A stretch of 64,000 bases of DNA from Labrenzia sp. VG12 (GCF_002237595.1 NZ_CP022529.1:1302001-1366000); one strand, 5' to 3'; positions 51,129 to 60,004 are shown, counted from the stretch's first letter. The notes: generated by a model from the letters alone, not told the origin. Translations and numbers: made by a program.

Positions 51129-52132
51129 GCTGCAGTCCGTTCGTTTGTAATGGGGAACCACTCGTTTACCAGCCGGATCACGTCTGCCGGCTGCTTCGAG
51201 GTCATCAGGGTTTGTCGAATAGCGGTCGGGATATGGCCTTCCCCAGCTGACTGGGCGATATCGAGATACCAGCCGAGATGTTTACGCGCGATCCGCAAGC
51301 CGCCGTCTTCACCGTAGTGGCCCAACAGCGCCTCGTAATGTTCGATCACCAGATCGGCCAGCTCGCGACCAACAGGTTCTGCAAGACGCTCCCCCGTTGC
51401 CAGAAAATGGCCGACATGGCCCGGCAGCCACGGCCGGCCATAGGCTCCGCGTCCGATCATGACGCCGTCCGCTCCCGACTGCTCGAGCATGGTCAACGCG
51501 TCGTCAAATCCCCTGCAGTCGCCATTGGCGATCAGCGGCACCGAAATGGCGTCCTTGACCGCCGCAATTGCCGGCCAATCCGCCCTGCCCTTGTAGAACT
51601 GACAGCGGGTGCGGCCATGCACGGTGATCAGCTGAATGCCTGCCGTCTCAGCCCGGCGTGCAAGCTCCGGAGCATTGATGGACTTGTCGTCCCAACCAAG
51701 GCGCATCTTGAGGGTAACCGGCAGATCGACAGCTTCGACCGTGGCTTCGATCAACGTCAGGGCATGGTCAAGATCGCGCATCAGCGCGGATCCGGAATAG
51801 CCGGACGTGACTTTTTTGGCGGGACAGCCCATGTTGATGTCGATGACGTCGGCGCCCAGATCGGCAATGACCTTCGCAGCCTCCCCCATCCAGCGGGCTT
51901 CCCGTCCTGCAAGCTGCACCACATGCAGGCCATTTCCCTGCGCCTCGGCACGCATCTGCGTTTCGGCATCACCACGTACAAAAGATTCGCTGGCGACCAT
52001 CTCGCTGACGACCATGCCGGCGCCAAATCGCGCCGCCAGTCTGCGGAATGGCAGATCGGAAACTCCGGACATCGGAGCCAGCACAGCCAGATTTGGCAAT
52101 TGATGCCGGCCTATTGACAGTGATTTGGTCAT
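51125..52132 (-). CDS. dusB: tRNA-dihydrouridine synthase B
   Basis: This 335-residue FMN TIM-barrel enzyme has LAPMSGVSDLPFRRLAARFG at the start, the catalytic-loop motif DINMGCPAKKVTSG with its cysteine, ITVHGRTRCQFYKGRADW and GADGVMIGRGAYGRPW. It reduces specific uridines in tRNA. I chose ATG 52132; the frame extends upstream to TTG 52216 without similarity. It is the first gene of the dusB-ntrBC unit (the former nifR3). Confidence 0.95.
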   Translation of the reverse strand: MTKSLSIGRHQLPNLAVLAPMSGVSDLPFRRLAARFGAGMVVSEMVASESFVRGDAETQMRAEAQGNGLHVVQLAGREARWMGEAAKVIADLGADVIDINMGCPAKKVTSGYSGSALMRDLDHALTLIEATVEAVDLPVTLKMRLGWDDKSINAPELARRAETAGIQLITVHGRTRCQFYKGRADWPAIAAVKDAISVPLIANGDCRGFDDALTMLEQSGADGVMIGRGAYGRPWLPGHVGHFLATGERLAEPVGRELADLVIEHYEALLGHYGEDGGLRIARKHLGWYLDIAQSAGEGHIPTAIRQTLMTSKQPADVIRLVNEWFPITNERTAA

Positions 52133-52460
52133 CAGGGGTTCAAAGTCTCTGCTTTGCTTAATGACTGTGCATTTTCTAATCTGCCTATATTGTAGACAAA
52201 TATCGCATTGCAACAAGTCAAAAATTTCGGTTCAAACAAGTTCTTCAGGTTGGCGGTACGACAAAACATTCAGGAAGTGCCTGGCCATCCCTTGAAACCA
52301 AAGGAACTCGCGCTGGCCGACCGCCTCCGACCGACCTTCAGTTTCAGAAGAGTGACGAGCAAATATGTGTTTCCAGTGTGGTTTTCGGGTCTGAAATACG
52401 CTACGGCGAAGGCTGCCTTTTGGCGGCGACTTTCAGATCCACCATTCTAGGAGACCGCAT
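52133..52460. other. 328-bp divergent promoter region dusB/ispDF
   Basis: No gene is seen. The dusB side is AT-rich and carries a good promoter candidate (52189-52216); no promoter was recognised for ispDF. Confidence 0.5.
52189..52216 (-). promoter_or_regulatory. Candidate dusB-ntrBC promoter
   Basis: On the minus strand, TTGTTG and TACAAT are separated by 16 bp, ending 56 bp upstream of the dusB start. Five of six -10 positions match the sigma-70 consensus. Confidence 0.45.
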
Positions 52461-53714
52461 ATGACAAATCCCGCTGCTGCTCTGGTTGTTGCGGCAGGGC
52501 GCGGAACACGCCTGGCGGATCCAGACGATACACGTCCCAAGCAATATCGCGACCTTGCCGGCCAACCGGTGCTGACCCATACACTGAAAGCGCTCGGGAA
52601 TCACCCGCGGATTGCCCGTTTGGTTACGGTGATGCATCCGGACGATGCAGCGCTTTACGACGAGGCAGTTTCCGAATTGCCCCCGGCCATCATTGCCAAG
52701 CTTGAGCCTGCGGTTGCAGGCGGTGCAACGCGGCAGCAATCCGTTCATGCCGGCCTGCAGGCCCTGGCCAACACAGCGTGCAACCAAGTTCTCATTCACG
52801 ACGCTGCGCGCCCCTTTGTAACGACAGAGGTTTTGGACAGGCTTTTTGAAGCCTTGGACGATGGCGCAACTGGCGTTCTGGCTGCGGTCCCGGTTTCGGA
52901 CACGCTCAAACGAGTTGACGCAAATCGGGTCTCCGTCGAGACAGTCGACCGGACGGGACTATGGGCTGCTCAAACGCCCCAGGCCTTCGAATTGGGAGGC
53001 ATCCTCTCCGCGCACACCAGAGCAGCTGCGGCCGGGCGAGACGATTTCACCGATGACACGGGACTTGCGGAATGGGACTCAATGTCCATTGTGATAAGCG
53101 AAGGCGACCCGGCCAACTTCAAGATCACCACGTCCGCGGACTTGAAACGTGCAGAAATCCTGGCAAGGACAGGCGTCATGAGCGATACGACCAACACGCT
53201 CCGCCCCCTGGCGGATCTGACCGATATCCGGACCGGCATCGGCTATGATGTTCATGCGTTCGAAGATGGCACGGCCGTTGTACTGGGCGGCATTGAAATC
53301 CCCCACACCAGGAAGCTGAAAGGGCATTCGGACGCCGACGTCGTCCTTCACGCAATCACCGATGCGACACTCGGAGCAATCGGCGACGGCGATATCGGTC
53401 AGCATTTTCCGCCAAGCGATCCGAAATGGAAAGGCGCAGCCTCCGACCAGTTTCAACTTGATGCCATACGCCGGGTCGCGGCCCTTGGCGGACGGCTGGC
53501 ACATATCGACGTGACCGTAATCTGCGAAGAACCCAAGATCGGCCCGCACCGCGAGGCGGTATGCAATTCCATTGCAACAATCTGCGCCATTCCGGTTTCC
53601 CGGGTGTCCGTGAAGGCAACGACGTCGGAAAAACTCGGCTTTACCGGCCGCCGCGAGGGCATTGCCGCGGTTGCCGCCGTCACCGTGCGCCTGCCCCTGG
53701 ACGAGGAAGCCTGA
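52461..53714 (+). CDS. ispDF: Bifunctional IspD/IspF isoprenoid enzyme
   Basis: This 417-residue fusion has IspD (residues 1 to about 235) with AALVVAAGRGTRL, RPKQYRDLAGQPV and VLIHDAARPFV, and IspF (from about 255) with RTGIGYDVHAFEDG, GHSDADVVLHAITDA and KATTSEKLGFTGR. It carries out the third and fifth steps of the MEP pathway, making CDP-ME and then MEcPP. The fusion is typical of alphaproteobacteria. The pncC gene follows after 3 bp. Confidence 0.97.
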   Translation: MTNPAAALVVAAGRGTRLADPDDTRPKQYRDLAGQPVLTHTLKALGNHPRIARLVTVMHPDDAALYDEAVSELPPAIIAKLEPAVAGGATRQQSVHAGLQALANTACNQVLIHDAARPFVTTEVLDRLFEALDDGATGVLAAVPVSDTLKRVDANRVSVETVDRTGLWAAQTPQAFELGGILSAHTRAAAAGRDDFTDDTGLAEWDSMSIVISEGDPANFKITTSADLKRAEILARTGVMSDTTNTLRPLADLTDIRTGIGYDVHAFEDGTAVVLGGIEIPHTRKLKGHSDADVVLHAITDATLGAIGDGDIGQHFPPSDPKWKGAASDQFQLDAIRRVAALGGRLAHIDVTVICEEPKIGPHREAVCNSIATICAIPVSRVSVKATTSEKLGFTGRREGIAAVAAVTVRLPLDEEA

Positions 53715-53717
53715 CTA

Positions 53718-54227
53718 ATGACTGAAACTTCACCGCACAGCCTCGAAGATCTGGCACCGCTTGCCGAGAAGGTACTCGACGCCCTCAAGGCGAAGAACAT
53801 GATGGTGGCAACCGCCGAATCCTGTACGGGCGGCCTCATCTGCGGTGCCCTCACCGAAATTGCGGGTTCCTCTGCCGCTGTTGACCGCGGCTTCGTCACC
53901 TATTCCAATGAAGCCAAGACCGAGTTGCTCGGCGTGCCGGCCGAGCTGATTGCAAAGGTCGGAGCTGTCAGCAAGGACGTGGCCATCGCAATGGCGGAAG
54001 GCGCCGTGACACGGTCCAACGCCGATATTGCGGTCTCCGTGACAGGCATCGCCGGCCCCGGCGGCGGCAGCGAGGCGAAACCTGTCGGCACCGTGCATCT
54101 GGCTGTGGCCTGCAAGGGCAGGCCGACCGAGCACCTGCATTGCTGGTTTGCGGACCAGGGACGCCGCTCGATCCGTCTTGCCACCGTACAAACTGCACTA
54201 ATTTCAATATTAAATGCAGTTTACTGA
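53718..54227 (+). CDS. pncC: CinA-family nicotinamide-nucleotide amidohydrolase
   Basis: This 169-residue protein is the CinA C-terminal domain alone, with VATAESCTGGLICGALTEIA, the serine/threonine-rich phosphate pocket GFVTYSNEAKTELLGVP and VTGIAGPGGGSEAKPVGTV. It hydrolyses NMN to nicotinic acid mononucleotide, salvaging NMN from DNA ligase. It is in an operon with ispDF. The stop codon lies inside a short inverted repeat (GTTTAC-TGA-GTAAAC, 54219-54233). Confidence 0.92.
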   Translation: MTETSPHSLEDLAPLAEKVLDALKAKNMMVATAESCTGGLICGALTEIAGSSAAVDRGFVTYSNEAKTELLGVPAELIAKVGAVSKDVAIAMAEGAVTRSNADIAVSVTGIAGPGGGSEAKPVGTVHLAVACKGRPTEHLHCWFADQGRRSIRLATVQTALISILNAVY

Positions 54228-54330
54228 GTAAACGGTCGTTAAGCCTTCATGGAGAACGCGCTGGTTTCCGTATTGGGAACCTTTATAGTCAGCAGTGTTG
54301 ACCTATAGGGAATTCCAGACAGAAATCATC

Positions 54331-54801
54331 ATGCTGAAACACGCGATTCTCCTTGTGACCGCCCTGCTGTGCGCAGGCGGCGCGGCCAAAGCCGACGCCG
54401 TACCGCAACCTGGCGATTTTTATCTGATCTCCCGCGATCGAAGCGGCCTATTTGTAGGCAGCCACAAACTCTTCCAGGGTTTTTCAGAGGGCCTCAAGCA
54501 GGTCGCCTATTGCCGGCGTGACTATTACGTGCGCAGCCACACCGTGGCCTGGACCCAGCTGGAAACCGAGCTCGGGCACACTGTGCGCGTTGAATACAAT
54601 TTTGGCCGCGGCTGGCGCCCGATCTGCGACCACCCGGAGCGGCAGGTCACCCTTGAGGATATCGGCATCAATGAAAGTCCGCGCGACGTGCTTGCCGGTG
54701 AAGCCGACGGCGAACAGGGAAAGAGCCGCCTGTCGGCTATCGGAGCCGTGTTCCAGACGCGCGCGTCGGGCGAGGCAAACGCCACATTTCACACGAGATA
54801 A
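54331..54801 (+). CDS. Small secreted protein, tandem family member A
   Basis: This 156-residue protein has a signal peptide (LLVTALLCAGGAAKA) and a mature domain with GDFYLISRD, a glycine/histidine turn (VGSHKL), one cysteine (VAYCRRDYYVR), TVAWTQLE, VEYNFGRGWRPIC and TLEDIG. The next two genes encode paralogues with the same order of motifs. The two conserved cysteines could form a disulphide. I chose ATG 54331 because the signal peptide begins there. The family is unknown to me. Confidence 0.72.
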   Translation: MLKHAILLVTALLCAGGAAKADAVPQPGDFYLISRDRSGLFVGSHKLFQGFSEGLKQVAYCRRDYYVRSHTVAWTQLETELGHTVRVEYNFGRGWRPICDHPERQVTLEDIGINESPRDVLAGEADGEQGKSRLSAIGAVFQTRASGEANATFHTR

Positions 54802-54960
54802 CTCAATCGATTGGTTTCATTGCACTGAAAACCAGCGCGGAGAAAACTAGCTAAATTTTTAATAAAATCTTCCCGCCGTTAAACACGGGTTGGAGAGGCA
54901 AATCCGATAGGGTGTTTTCTGGCAGGTTACAACTCGCGAAATGAGTTCGCGATTCAGGAA

Positions 54961-55440
54961 ATGGATATGTCAGTCCAGAAAACACTCCTTGCAGCAGGCG
55001 CGTTCTGCCTGGCAGGCACATTGGCGCATGCGGGAAATGAAATCCCCGTGGCCGGTGACACCTATATCATTTCCCGCGACGGTCAGAACTTTCGGGGGTC
55101 GCACCGTATCTACAACAGGATGTCCGACGGACTGATCGAAGTGGAATATTGCGGCCGGTCCTATTGGGTCCGCTATGCGACGGTCGCCTGGACTCAGCTC
55201 GAAGTGCAGCAAAACTACGTCGTTCGGGTGGAGTATAACTGGGGAAAGGGCTGGCGCCCGATCTGTGAGCATCCCGAAGAACAGGTGACGCTCCAGGGCC
55301 TTGGCGTTGAAGAGGATCCGCGCGTTGTCGTTCAAAACGACGGTGCTTCCATTCGCAGAATCAATCGCTTCGCCGTAATCCGTGAAGCTTTCCGGCCGGT
55401 AGATGGCGACAAGGCCGCAAAATCCTACCACGGAAACTGA
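54961..55440 (+). CDS. Small secreted protein, tandem family member B
   Basis: This 159-residue protein has a signal peptide (LLAAGAFCLAGTLAHA). It is the closest relative of member A: GDTYIISRDGQNFRGSH, VEYCGRSYWVRYATVAWTQL, VEYNWGKGWRPICEHP and TLQGLGVEEDPR, then FAVIREAF near the end. The start is ATG 54961 or 54967. A 159-bp AT-rich gap separates it from A, so each may have its own promoter. Confidence 0.72.
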   Translation: MDMSVQKTLLAAGAFCLAGTLAHAGNEIPVAGDTYIISRDGQNFRGSHRIYNRMSDGLIEVEYCGRSYWVRYATVAWTQLEVQQNYVVRVEYNWGKGWRPICEHPEEQVTLQGLGVEEDPRVVVQNDGASIRRINRFAVIREAFRPVDGDKAAKSYHGN

Positions 55441-55542
55441 GCATCCGCCGGGAGCGTCGTTTGGTAAGGCTCGGGTAAGTGGGAAACAGTATGATCTGAA
55501 TCGAGAGGGGTCGCGGGGCGGCACTGAAAAGGGAAACCTGAC

Positions 55543-55977
55543 ATGAAACGCTTGTTTGCGTTCCTAGCGATCTTTGCGGTTGGCGGCCTAGTTCCCGCCG
55601 GAACAGCGCTGGCCCAAGGTGATTTCTACATCCGTTCCCAGTATTCCAACGGCACCTTCACCGGCTTTCATGAAATCCTGACCAAGCCGAAGGAAGGCTA
55701 CCACCAGGCCCGCTATTGTGACCGCACCTTCTGGGTCTCCTCCACCACTGTTGTCTGGACAGAAGAAGAAGCCGCCGCCGGGCGCAAGCTGATCGTGGAA
55801 GAAAACCTTGGCAGCAATCGCAGGACCGTCTGCGCCGACTACGGCTCGTTTGCTACCCTGGACGATCTTGGCCTGAAGAAGCGGGAAGTCGAGCAGATCC
55901 GGAACAGAAACGAGCCTCTCGACATGAAATCCAGCCGCATCCGCGTCATTCGCGATGCCTTCAAGCAGTTCAAGTGA
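55543..55977 (+). CDS. Small secreted protein, tandem family member C
   Basis: This 144-residue protein has a signal peptide (LAIFAVGGLVPAGTALA). It is the most diverged of the three but keeps GDFYIRSQ, TGFHEI, ARYCDRTFWVSSTTVVWTEE, RRTVCADY, TLDDLGL and the final RVIRDAF. The two cysteines align with those of A and B. A good ribosome-binding site (AAGGGAAACC) precedes ATG 55543. Confidence 0.72.
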   Translation: MKRLFAFLAIFAVGGLVPAGTALAQGDFYIRSQYSNGTFTGFHEILTKPKEGYHQARYCDRTFWVSSTTVVWTEEEAAAGRKLIVEENLGSNRRTVCADYGSFATLDDLGLKKREVEQIRNRNEPLDMKSSRIRVIRDAFKQFK

Positions 55978-56165
55978 TCTCTTGCATTGCTGCTCTGATG
56001 GGAGTTGCCCCCCTTCCTCAAGCAGCACGCCATGTTTGGGAAACACGGCGACGCAGTTTTGGAAGATCGGTGACACCTTCCAGAGCAACCGGCCCATCTT
56101 TCGAGACGCGCACAAGTGCGTTTTGCAGGTGACTTTCCGGTTTTCGATCAGATGTGGTTGCGGAC

Positions 56166-56618
56166 CTAGGCCCCGTAGACCTCGTCCGCACGCGCTTCGA
56201 ACGCGCTGGAAAACTTGCGGAACGCCTTGTCGAACATGACGCCCATCAGCGAGCCCAGGGTGCGGCTGCGAAACTCGTAGGAAATATAGAAGCCGACGGT
56301 GCTGGCGCCTTCCCCCACATCCTCGAAAGTCCATTTGTTCTCTAGATGCTTGAAGGGGCCATCGAGATACTCAACAAGGATGGTGCGCTCGTCGGGACGC
56401 AACTCCACCCGGCTGGTGAAGGTTTCCTTGAACAGTTTGTAGGCGACGGTCATGTCAGCGACGAGAACCGACCGCCCATCCGCTAGTTCCTTGCGCCCGC
56501 GCACATGCAGCCCCTGGCACAACGGCACGAATTCCGGATATCGCTCCACATCGGCAACCAGGCGAAACATGTCGTCCGCCGCGTGATTGACTTTGTGACT
56601 GGAGGTAAAACTGGGCAT
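56166..56618 (-). CDS. coq10: Coenzyme Q-binding protein COQ10 (START-like)
   Basis: This 150-residue START/SRPBCC protein has HAADDMFRLVADVERYPEFV and a C-terminal helix (MFDKAFRKFSSAFEARADEV). Bacterial members were named RatA toxins, but alphaproteobacterial ones match eukaryotic COQ10, which delivers ubiquinone for respiration. It starts 29 bp after lipA on the same strand, so both belong to a respiration-linked operon. Confidence 0.9.
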   Translation of the reverse strand: MPSFTSSHKVNHAADDMFRLVADVERYPEFVPLCQGLHVRGRKELADGRSVLVADMTVAYKLFKETFTSRVELRPDERTILVEYLDGPFKHLENKWTFEDVGEGASTVGFYISYEFRSRTLGSLMGVMFDKAFRKFSSAFEARADEVYGA

Positions 56619-56647
56619 CGCGTCGAAGAGTCCAGATTGTATCTTTG

Positions 56648-57622
56648 TCAGTGGCCGAGCTTGGCCTTGCGGGCCGCTCTAAGCTCGGCAAAGTCCTCGC
56701 CTGCATGATGCGAGGACCTGGTCAGCGGGCTGGCGGACACTTTCAGGAAGCCCTTCGCGTAGGCGATGCGCTCATAGCCCTTGAACTGCTCCGGTGTTAC
56801 AAAATCGATCACCGGATGATGTTTCTTGGACGGCTGCAGATATTGCCCGATGGTCATGAAATCGACATCGGCGGCCCGAAGATCATCCATCAGCTGCAAC
56901 ACTTCGTTCCGGACTTCTCCAAGTCCGACCATGATACCGGACTTGGTGAACATCTCCGGATCAAGTTCCTTCACTTTCTGAAGAAGCCGAATGGAGTGGA
57001 AATAGCGCGCGCCCGGACGCACCTTCAGATACTTGGAAGGAACGGTTTCCAGATTGTGGTTGAAGACATCCGGCCGGGCCTCGACAACGATCTCCAGGGC
57101 ACCATCCTTGCGCAGGAAATCAGGTGTCAGGACCTCGATCGTTGTGGTCGGAGAAGCCTTGCGAATCGCCTGGATCACATTCGCGAAATGCGTTGCTCCG
57201 CCATCGTCGAGATCGTCCCGGTCGACGGAGGTGATGACGACATGCTCAAGACCCATGGCGGCCACGGCATCGGCGACACCCTGCGGTTCTTTCGGGTCGA
57301 CCGGCCCCGGCATGCCCGTTCGCACGTTGCAGAAGGCGCAGGCCCGCGTGCAGGTGTCACCCAGGATCATGAAGCTGGCATGTTTTTTCGACCAGCATTC
57401 GCCGATGTTCGGGCAGCCGGCCTCTTCGCAGACCGTGACGAGATTGTTGTCCCGAACAATGCCCTTGGTCTCGCGGTAAACAGGTGACGTCGGCGCCTTG
57501 ACGCGGATCCATTTCGGCTTGCGTTGCACCGGATTGTCCGGGCGATGCGCCTTTTCCGGATGGCGTGGGCGCGAGTCAGCAGATTGCTGCCGGCGATTGA
57601 GCGTGTCGACGATCGTAACCAT
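56648..57622 (-). CDS. lipA: Lipoyl synthase
   Basis: This 324-residue radical SAM enzyme has the SAM cluster CTRACAFCNV and the auxiliary cluster cysteines in CEEAGCPNIGECW near residue 68, with the C-terminal RSSHHAGE serine. It inserts two sulphur atoms into octanoyl groups on the lipoyl domains of PDH and related enzymes. Its targets, pdhC and pdhB products, are encoded 4 kb away on the same strand. Confidence 0.97.
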   Translation of the reverse strand: MVTIVDTLNRRQQSADSRPRHPEKAHRPDNPVQRKPKWIRVKAPTSPVYRETKGIVRDNNLVTVCEEAGCPNIGECWSKKHASFMILGDTCTRACAFCNVRTGMPGPVDPKEPQGVADAVAAMGLEHVVITSVDRDDLDDGGATHFANVIQAIRKASPTTTIEVLTPDFLRKDGALEIVVEARPDVFNHNLETVPSKYLKVRPGARYFHSIRLLQKVKELDPEMFTKSGIMVGLGEVRNEVLQLMDDLRAADVDFMTIGQYLQPSKKHHPVIDFVTPEQFKGYERIAYAKGFLKVSASPLTRSSHHAGEDFAELRAARKAKLGH

Positions 57623-57678
57623 GGGCCTTAAGTGTCGTTATTCCCTTGAAAGGTCAAGTCATAATGGTGCCAAGCCAG

Positions 57679-58104
57679 CTATGTGCTTAATGCAGGCCTG
57701 ACGAGCTGTTCCAGCCGCGCGCGGGCCCGCGCCGTCAATGGATGAGACTTGCGCGTGGCCTCGTTCATCTGCACGATCACGGTGACGGCCCTGGCGACCG
57801 GCTTTCCGTTCTGGAACACCTGCTGAAACAGCTTGAACGAGCTGCGGCCGATCTCGTGCACGGCTGTTCCGATCTCGACCTCTCCCGGCCAGTTCACTTC
57901 GGCCAGAAAATCGAGTTCCAGACGCGCAATCACAAAGGCTGCCCCTTCATCGGCCAGCTCTTCCCCATAGATGACTTCCACACGGCCGGTTTCCAGAAAG
58001 GTCGCGAAAACCGCGTTGTTGACATGGCCCTGCCGGTCCGTATCGGCGTAGCGCAGTTTGTCTGTGGTTCGGATGGCAAAGGCCTTGAGCCCGATATCGG
58101 TCAT
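57679..58104 (-). CDS. Acyl-CoA thioesterase (4HBT family)
   Basis: This 141-residue hot-dog protein has RYADTDRQGHVNNAVFATFLE near residue 20, with the catalytic aspartate in YADTD, as in 4-hydroxybenzoyl-CoA thioesterase relatives. The substrate is unknown. I chose ATG 58104, which overlaps the stop of the upstream gene (ATGA); an upstream frame from 58173 is the shadow of that gene. Confidence 0.87.
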   Translation of the reverse strand: MTDIGLKAFAIRTTDKLRYADTDRQGHVNNAVFATFLETGRVEVIYGEELADEGAAFVIARLELDFLAEVNWPGEVEIGTAVHEIGRSSFKLFQQVFQNGKPVARAVTVIVQMNEATRKSHPLTARARARLEQLVRPALST

Positions 58105-58478
58105 TCCACCCCGTTCCCCTGATGCTGGCCGGCAATGACATAAATCGACGCCATCACCTCCCCGCCCTGGCAAATAACTGTCACGGATACGCGCTCGTAA
58201 CCGCTGCCCTCGAACGCATCCAACCGCGCCCAGTGGTCCGGCAGATCATGAGATTCAAGAACATGGACCTCAATCTCGCCGCCAGTCTCTTCAAGGATCA
58301 GACCGGGATACCCCATGGCAGCGCCCCAACCAGCTTCAACCAGGCGCCCCCGCACGGCGCCGACGCACCAGGAGCCTGCGAGTTCTTCCACTTGGTGATG
58401 GTTGGCCCGCCCCGGCGCAAGCGTCCCGTAGGTCGCAAGGCGGGATTCAGCGGTGTGATCCGGCATTTTCATCGGCAT
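58101..58478 (-). CDS. Gamma-glutamylcyclotransferase-like (AIG2 fold) protein
   Basis: This 125-residue protein has LATYGTLAPGRANHHQ at the substrate loop and a conserved glutamate in DAFEGSGYERV. The family releases 5-oxoproline from gamma-glutamyl compounds; this small form is not assigned a substrate. It is coupled to the thioesterase gene. Confidence 0.82.
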   Translation of the reverse strand: MPMKMPDHTAESRLATYGTLAPGRANHHQVEELAGSWCVGAVRGRLVEAGWGAAMGYPGLILEETGGEIEVHVLESHDLPDHWARLDAFEGSGYERVSVTVICQGGEVMASIYVIAGQHQGNGVE

Positions 58479-58487
58479 TCGATCCGA

Positions 58488-58727
58488 CTAGCCGCGTATT
58501 TTCTTCCAGAGAAACAGGAACAGGATCGCGCCGACCGTCGCCAGCACCAGCTGGTCAAAAATGCCTCCGGTGATCTGCAGGCGGAACATTTCAGCCAGTT
58601 TACCACCGATCAGCGCACCGATCAGACCGACCACCAGACTGCCAAGAAAACCACCCCGGCTATTGAGCACCCGGTGCGCCACCGCCCCCGCGATCAGGCC
58701 GATGATGATAGCGATGATCAGACCCAT
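58488..58727 (-). CDS. GlsB/YeaQ/YmgE-family membrane protein
   Basis: This 79-residue protein with three membrane segments and small-residue motifs (LIAGAVAHRVLNSRGGFLGS, LIGALIGGKLAE) belongs to the transglycosylase-associated / GlsB stress family. Its function is unknown. A second member is encoded at 59355. Confidence 0.88.
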   Translation of the reverse strand: MGLIIAIIIGLIAGAVAHRVLNSRGGFLGSLVVGLIGALIGGKLAEMFRLQITGGIFDQLVLATVGAILFLFLWKKIRG

Positions 58728-58735
58728 GTTTGCCT

Positions 58736-59089
58736 CTATCCGTCGTTGATCCAGGAAGCTGTCAGCAGGACGTTATTCGGCAATCCGATCCGCTTCAAGC
58801 TGTCACGGAGCATCTCCATGGAATGGCCTGCCAGTCCAGTCCCAACGGGTGTCAGATGAAATACCTCGTTCGGATTGTCGCGTGCATATTGAACGAATCG
58901 CTCAAGCGCCGGTTCGATCTCGGTCCATTCCAGGCGCTCAAGTTTCTTTCCCTTTGTCGGGATGGCGTAGGCACGGCCCGTAGGTCCTTCACCGACGCCC
59001 TGCTCTGCGCCAAAGTGCTTCTTTGCATAGAGTGCAGCGCCCTTGCCGTGACGCCCGGCCATGTTTGACCCAAATACGAAAATTGCCAA
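58736..59089 (-). CDS. A1S_2505-type phage-associated protein
   Basis: This 117-residue protein starts IFVFGSNMAGRHGKGAALYA and contains YAIPTKGKKLERL and LTPVGTGLAGHSMEM, a pattern found in phage-encoded proteins such as Acinetobacter A1S_2505. The biochemical role is not known to me. It starts 362 bp from the next gene and ends 8 bp before the GlsB-like gene, so the two may share a transcript. There are no other phage genes nearby. Confidence 0.7.
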   Translation of the reverse strand: MAIFVFGSNMAGRHGKGAALYAKKHFGAEQGVGEGPTGRAYAIPTKGKKLERLEWTEIEPALERFVQYARDNPNEVFHLTPVGTGLAGHSMEMLRDSLKRIGLPNNVLLTASWINDG

Positions 59090-59354
59090 ATCGATCTAAC
59101 CCAAGCTTTTGCGCCGAGCGGTCAAAAAGGCGAAAAACCAAGGACCGCTGCGATCATCACATACATAGTTTCTGTCAATACGCCGGCCCCGTAGTCCGAA
59201 ACCGGCTTTGCGCCAGGTGCCGCACCGACCAAACCGAACAAGAAGCCGTCGTAAAACATGTTCGGCGGCGACGCTCTCTTCCCCATTTCCCGGACAAAAG
59301 GTTCAATGGTTTAGGGAAGTACAAACGGGGCGATTATACCGCCGCAGCCCAATC

Positions 59355-59603
59355 TCAGGCGATCAGGCGCGCAAGCAAGACAACCACGATTGCACCAATG
59401 GCCGCAACGACGATTTCGTTCACCCAGACATTACCAAGATTGAGATTGATGCCGACCAGCTTGAACAGGAAACCGCCGACAAAAGCGCCGATCAGACCGG
59501 TGGCCAGATAGCGCACCAGACCGCCGCCGCCAACCACGATGCTTGCCAGCCACCCAGCCAGAATACCGATGGCGACCCAGACCAAAATTGCTTTGATATC
59601 CAT
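59355..59603 (-). CDS. GlsB/YeaQ/YmgE-family membrane protein (second copy)
   Basis: This 82-residue protein has three membrane segments (VWVAIGILAGWLASIVVGGG, YLATGLIGAFVGGFLF, EIVVAAIGAIVVVLLA). It is the same family as the gene at 58488 but clearly diverged. I chose ATG 59603 in preference to the longer frame from 59630. Confidence 0.85.
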   Translation of the reverse strand: MDIKAILVWVAIGILAGWLASIVVGGGGLVRYLATGLIGAFVGGFLFKLVGINLNLGNVWVNEIVVAAIGAIVVVLLARLIA

Positions 59604-59725
59604 AATCGAAGGCTCCCTTTGGCCCTGCACCCAATCAGCCTCACGTTACCCTATTCAGGGCGCGCGTCCAGCCCGGATATCCTGAAAATTGTCAGGTCAT
59701 GCTCCGCAGGATCTATTGCGAAGGC

Positions 59726-60004
59726 TCAGCCTTCCAACTTCTCCGCAGCATCCGCAATCAACTGTTCCACTTCCGGGTCCCGGCACTGGAAATGCCGGTG
59801 GAGATCCAGCACGACAAGCGCCGGTGCAAGATCCCTGAGCGTCTTCAGGGCCGCCGCTCGAAGTTCAGGATCACCGGATTGCAGGAGCTCGATATTCTTG
59901 AGCGCAGCGAAGATCGTGCCCTTGCGGACACGAACGCCCTGGATGGTCGTGAAATCCTGGTCGTCCGGCAAAACGTCTTCCGGTCGTGTTCCCTGACCCG
60001 TCAT
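59726..60004 (-). CDS. Conserved hypothetical, HEAT-like small protein
   Basis: This 92-residue soluble, helical protein contains IFAALKNIELLQSGDPELRA, an alternating pattern that resembles a short HEAT repeat. It follows lpdA by 52 bp on the same strand, so it may be co-transcribed with the PDH genes. I do not recognise a function. Confidence 0.55.
   Translation of the reverse strand: MTGQGTRPEDVLPDDQDFTTIQGVRVRKGTIFAALKNIELLQSGDPELRAAALKTLRDLAPALVVLDLHRHFQCRDPEVEQLIADAAEKLEG

Noticed and set aside
54219..54233. Terminator after pncC
   Set aside because: The inverted repeat has a 6-bp stem, 3-nt loop, no T-run, and includes the stop codon.
58736..59089. Prophage
   Set aside because: One phage-type gene alone, without integrase, capsid, tail or lysis genes, does not support a prophage.
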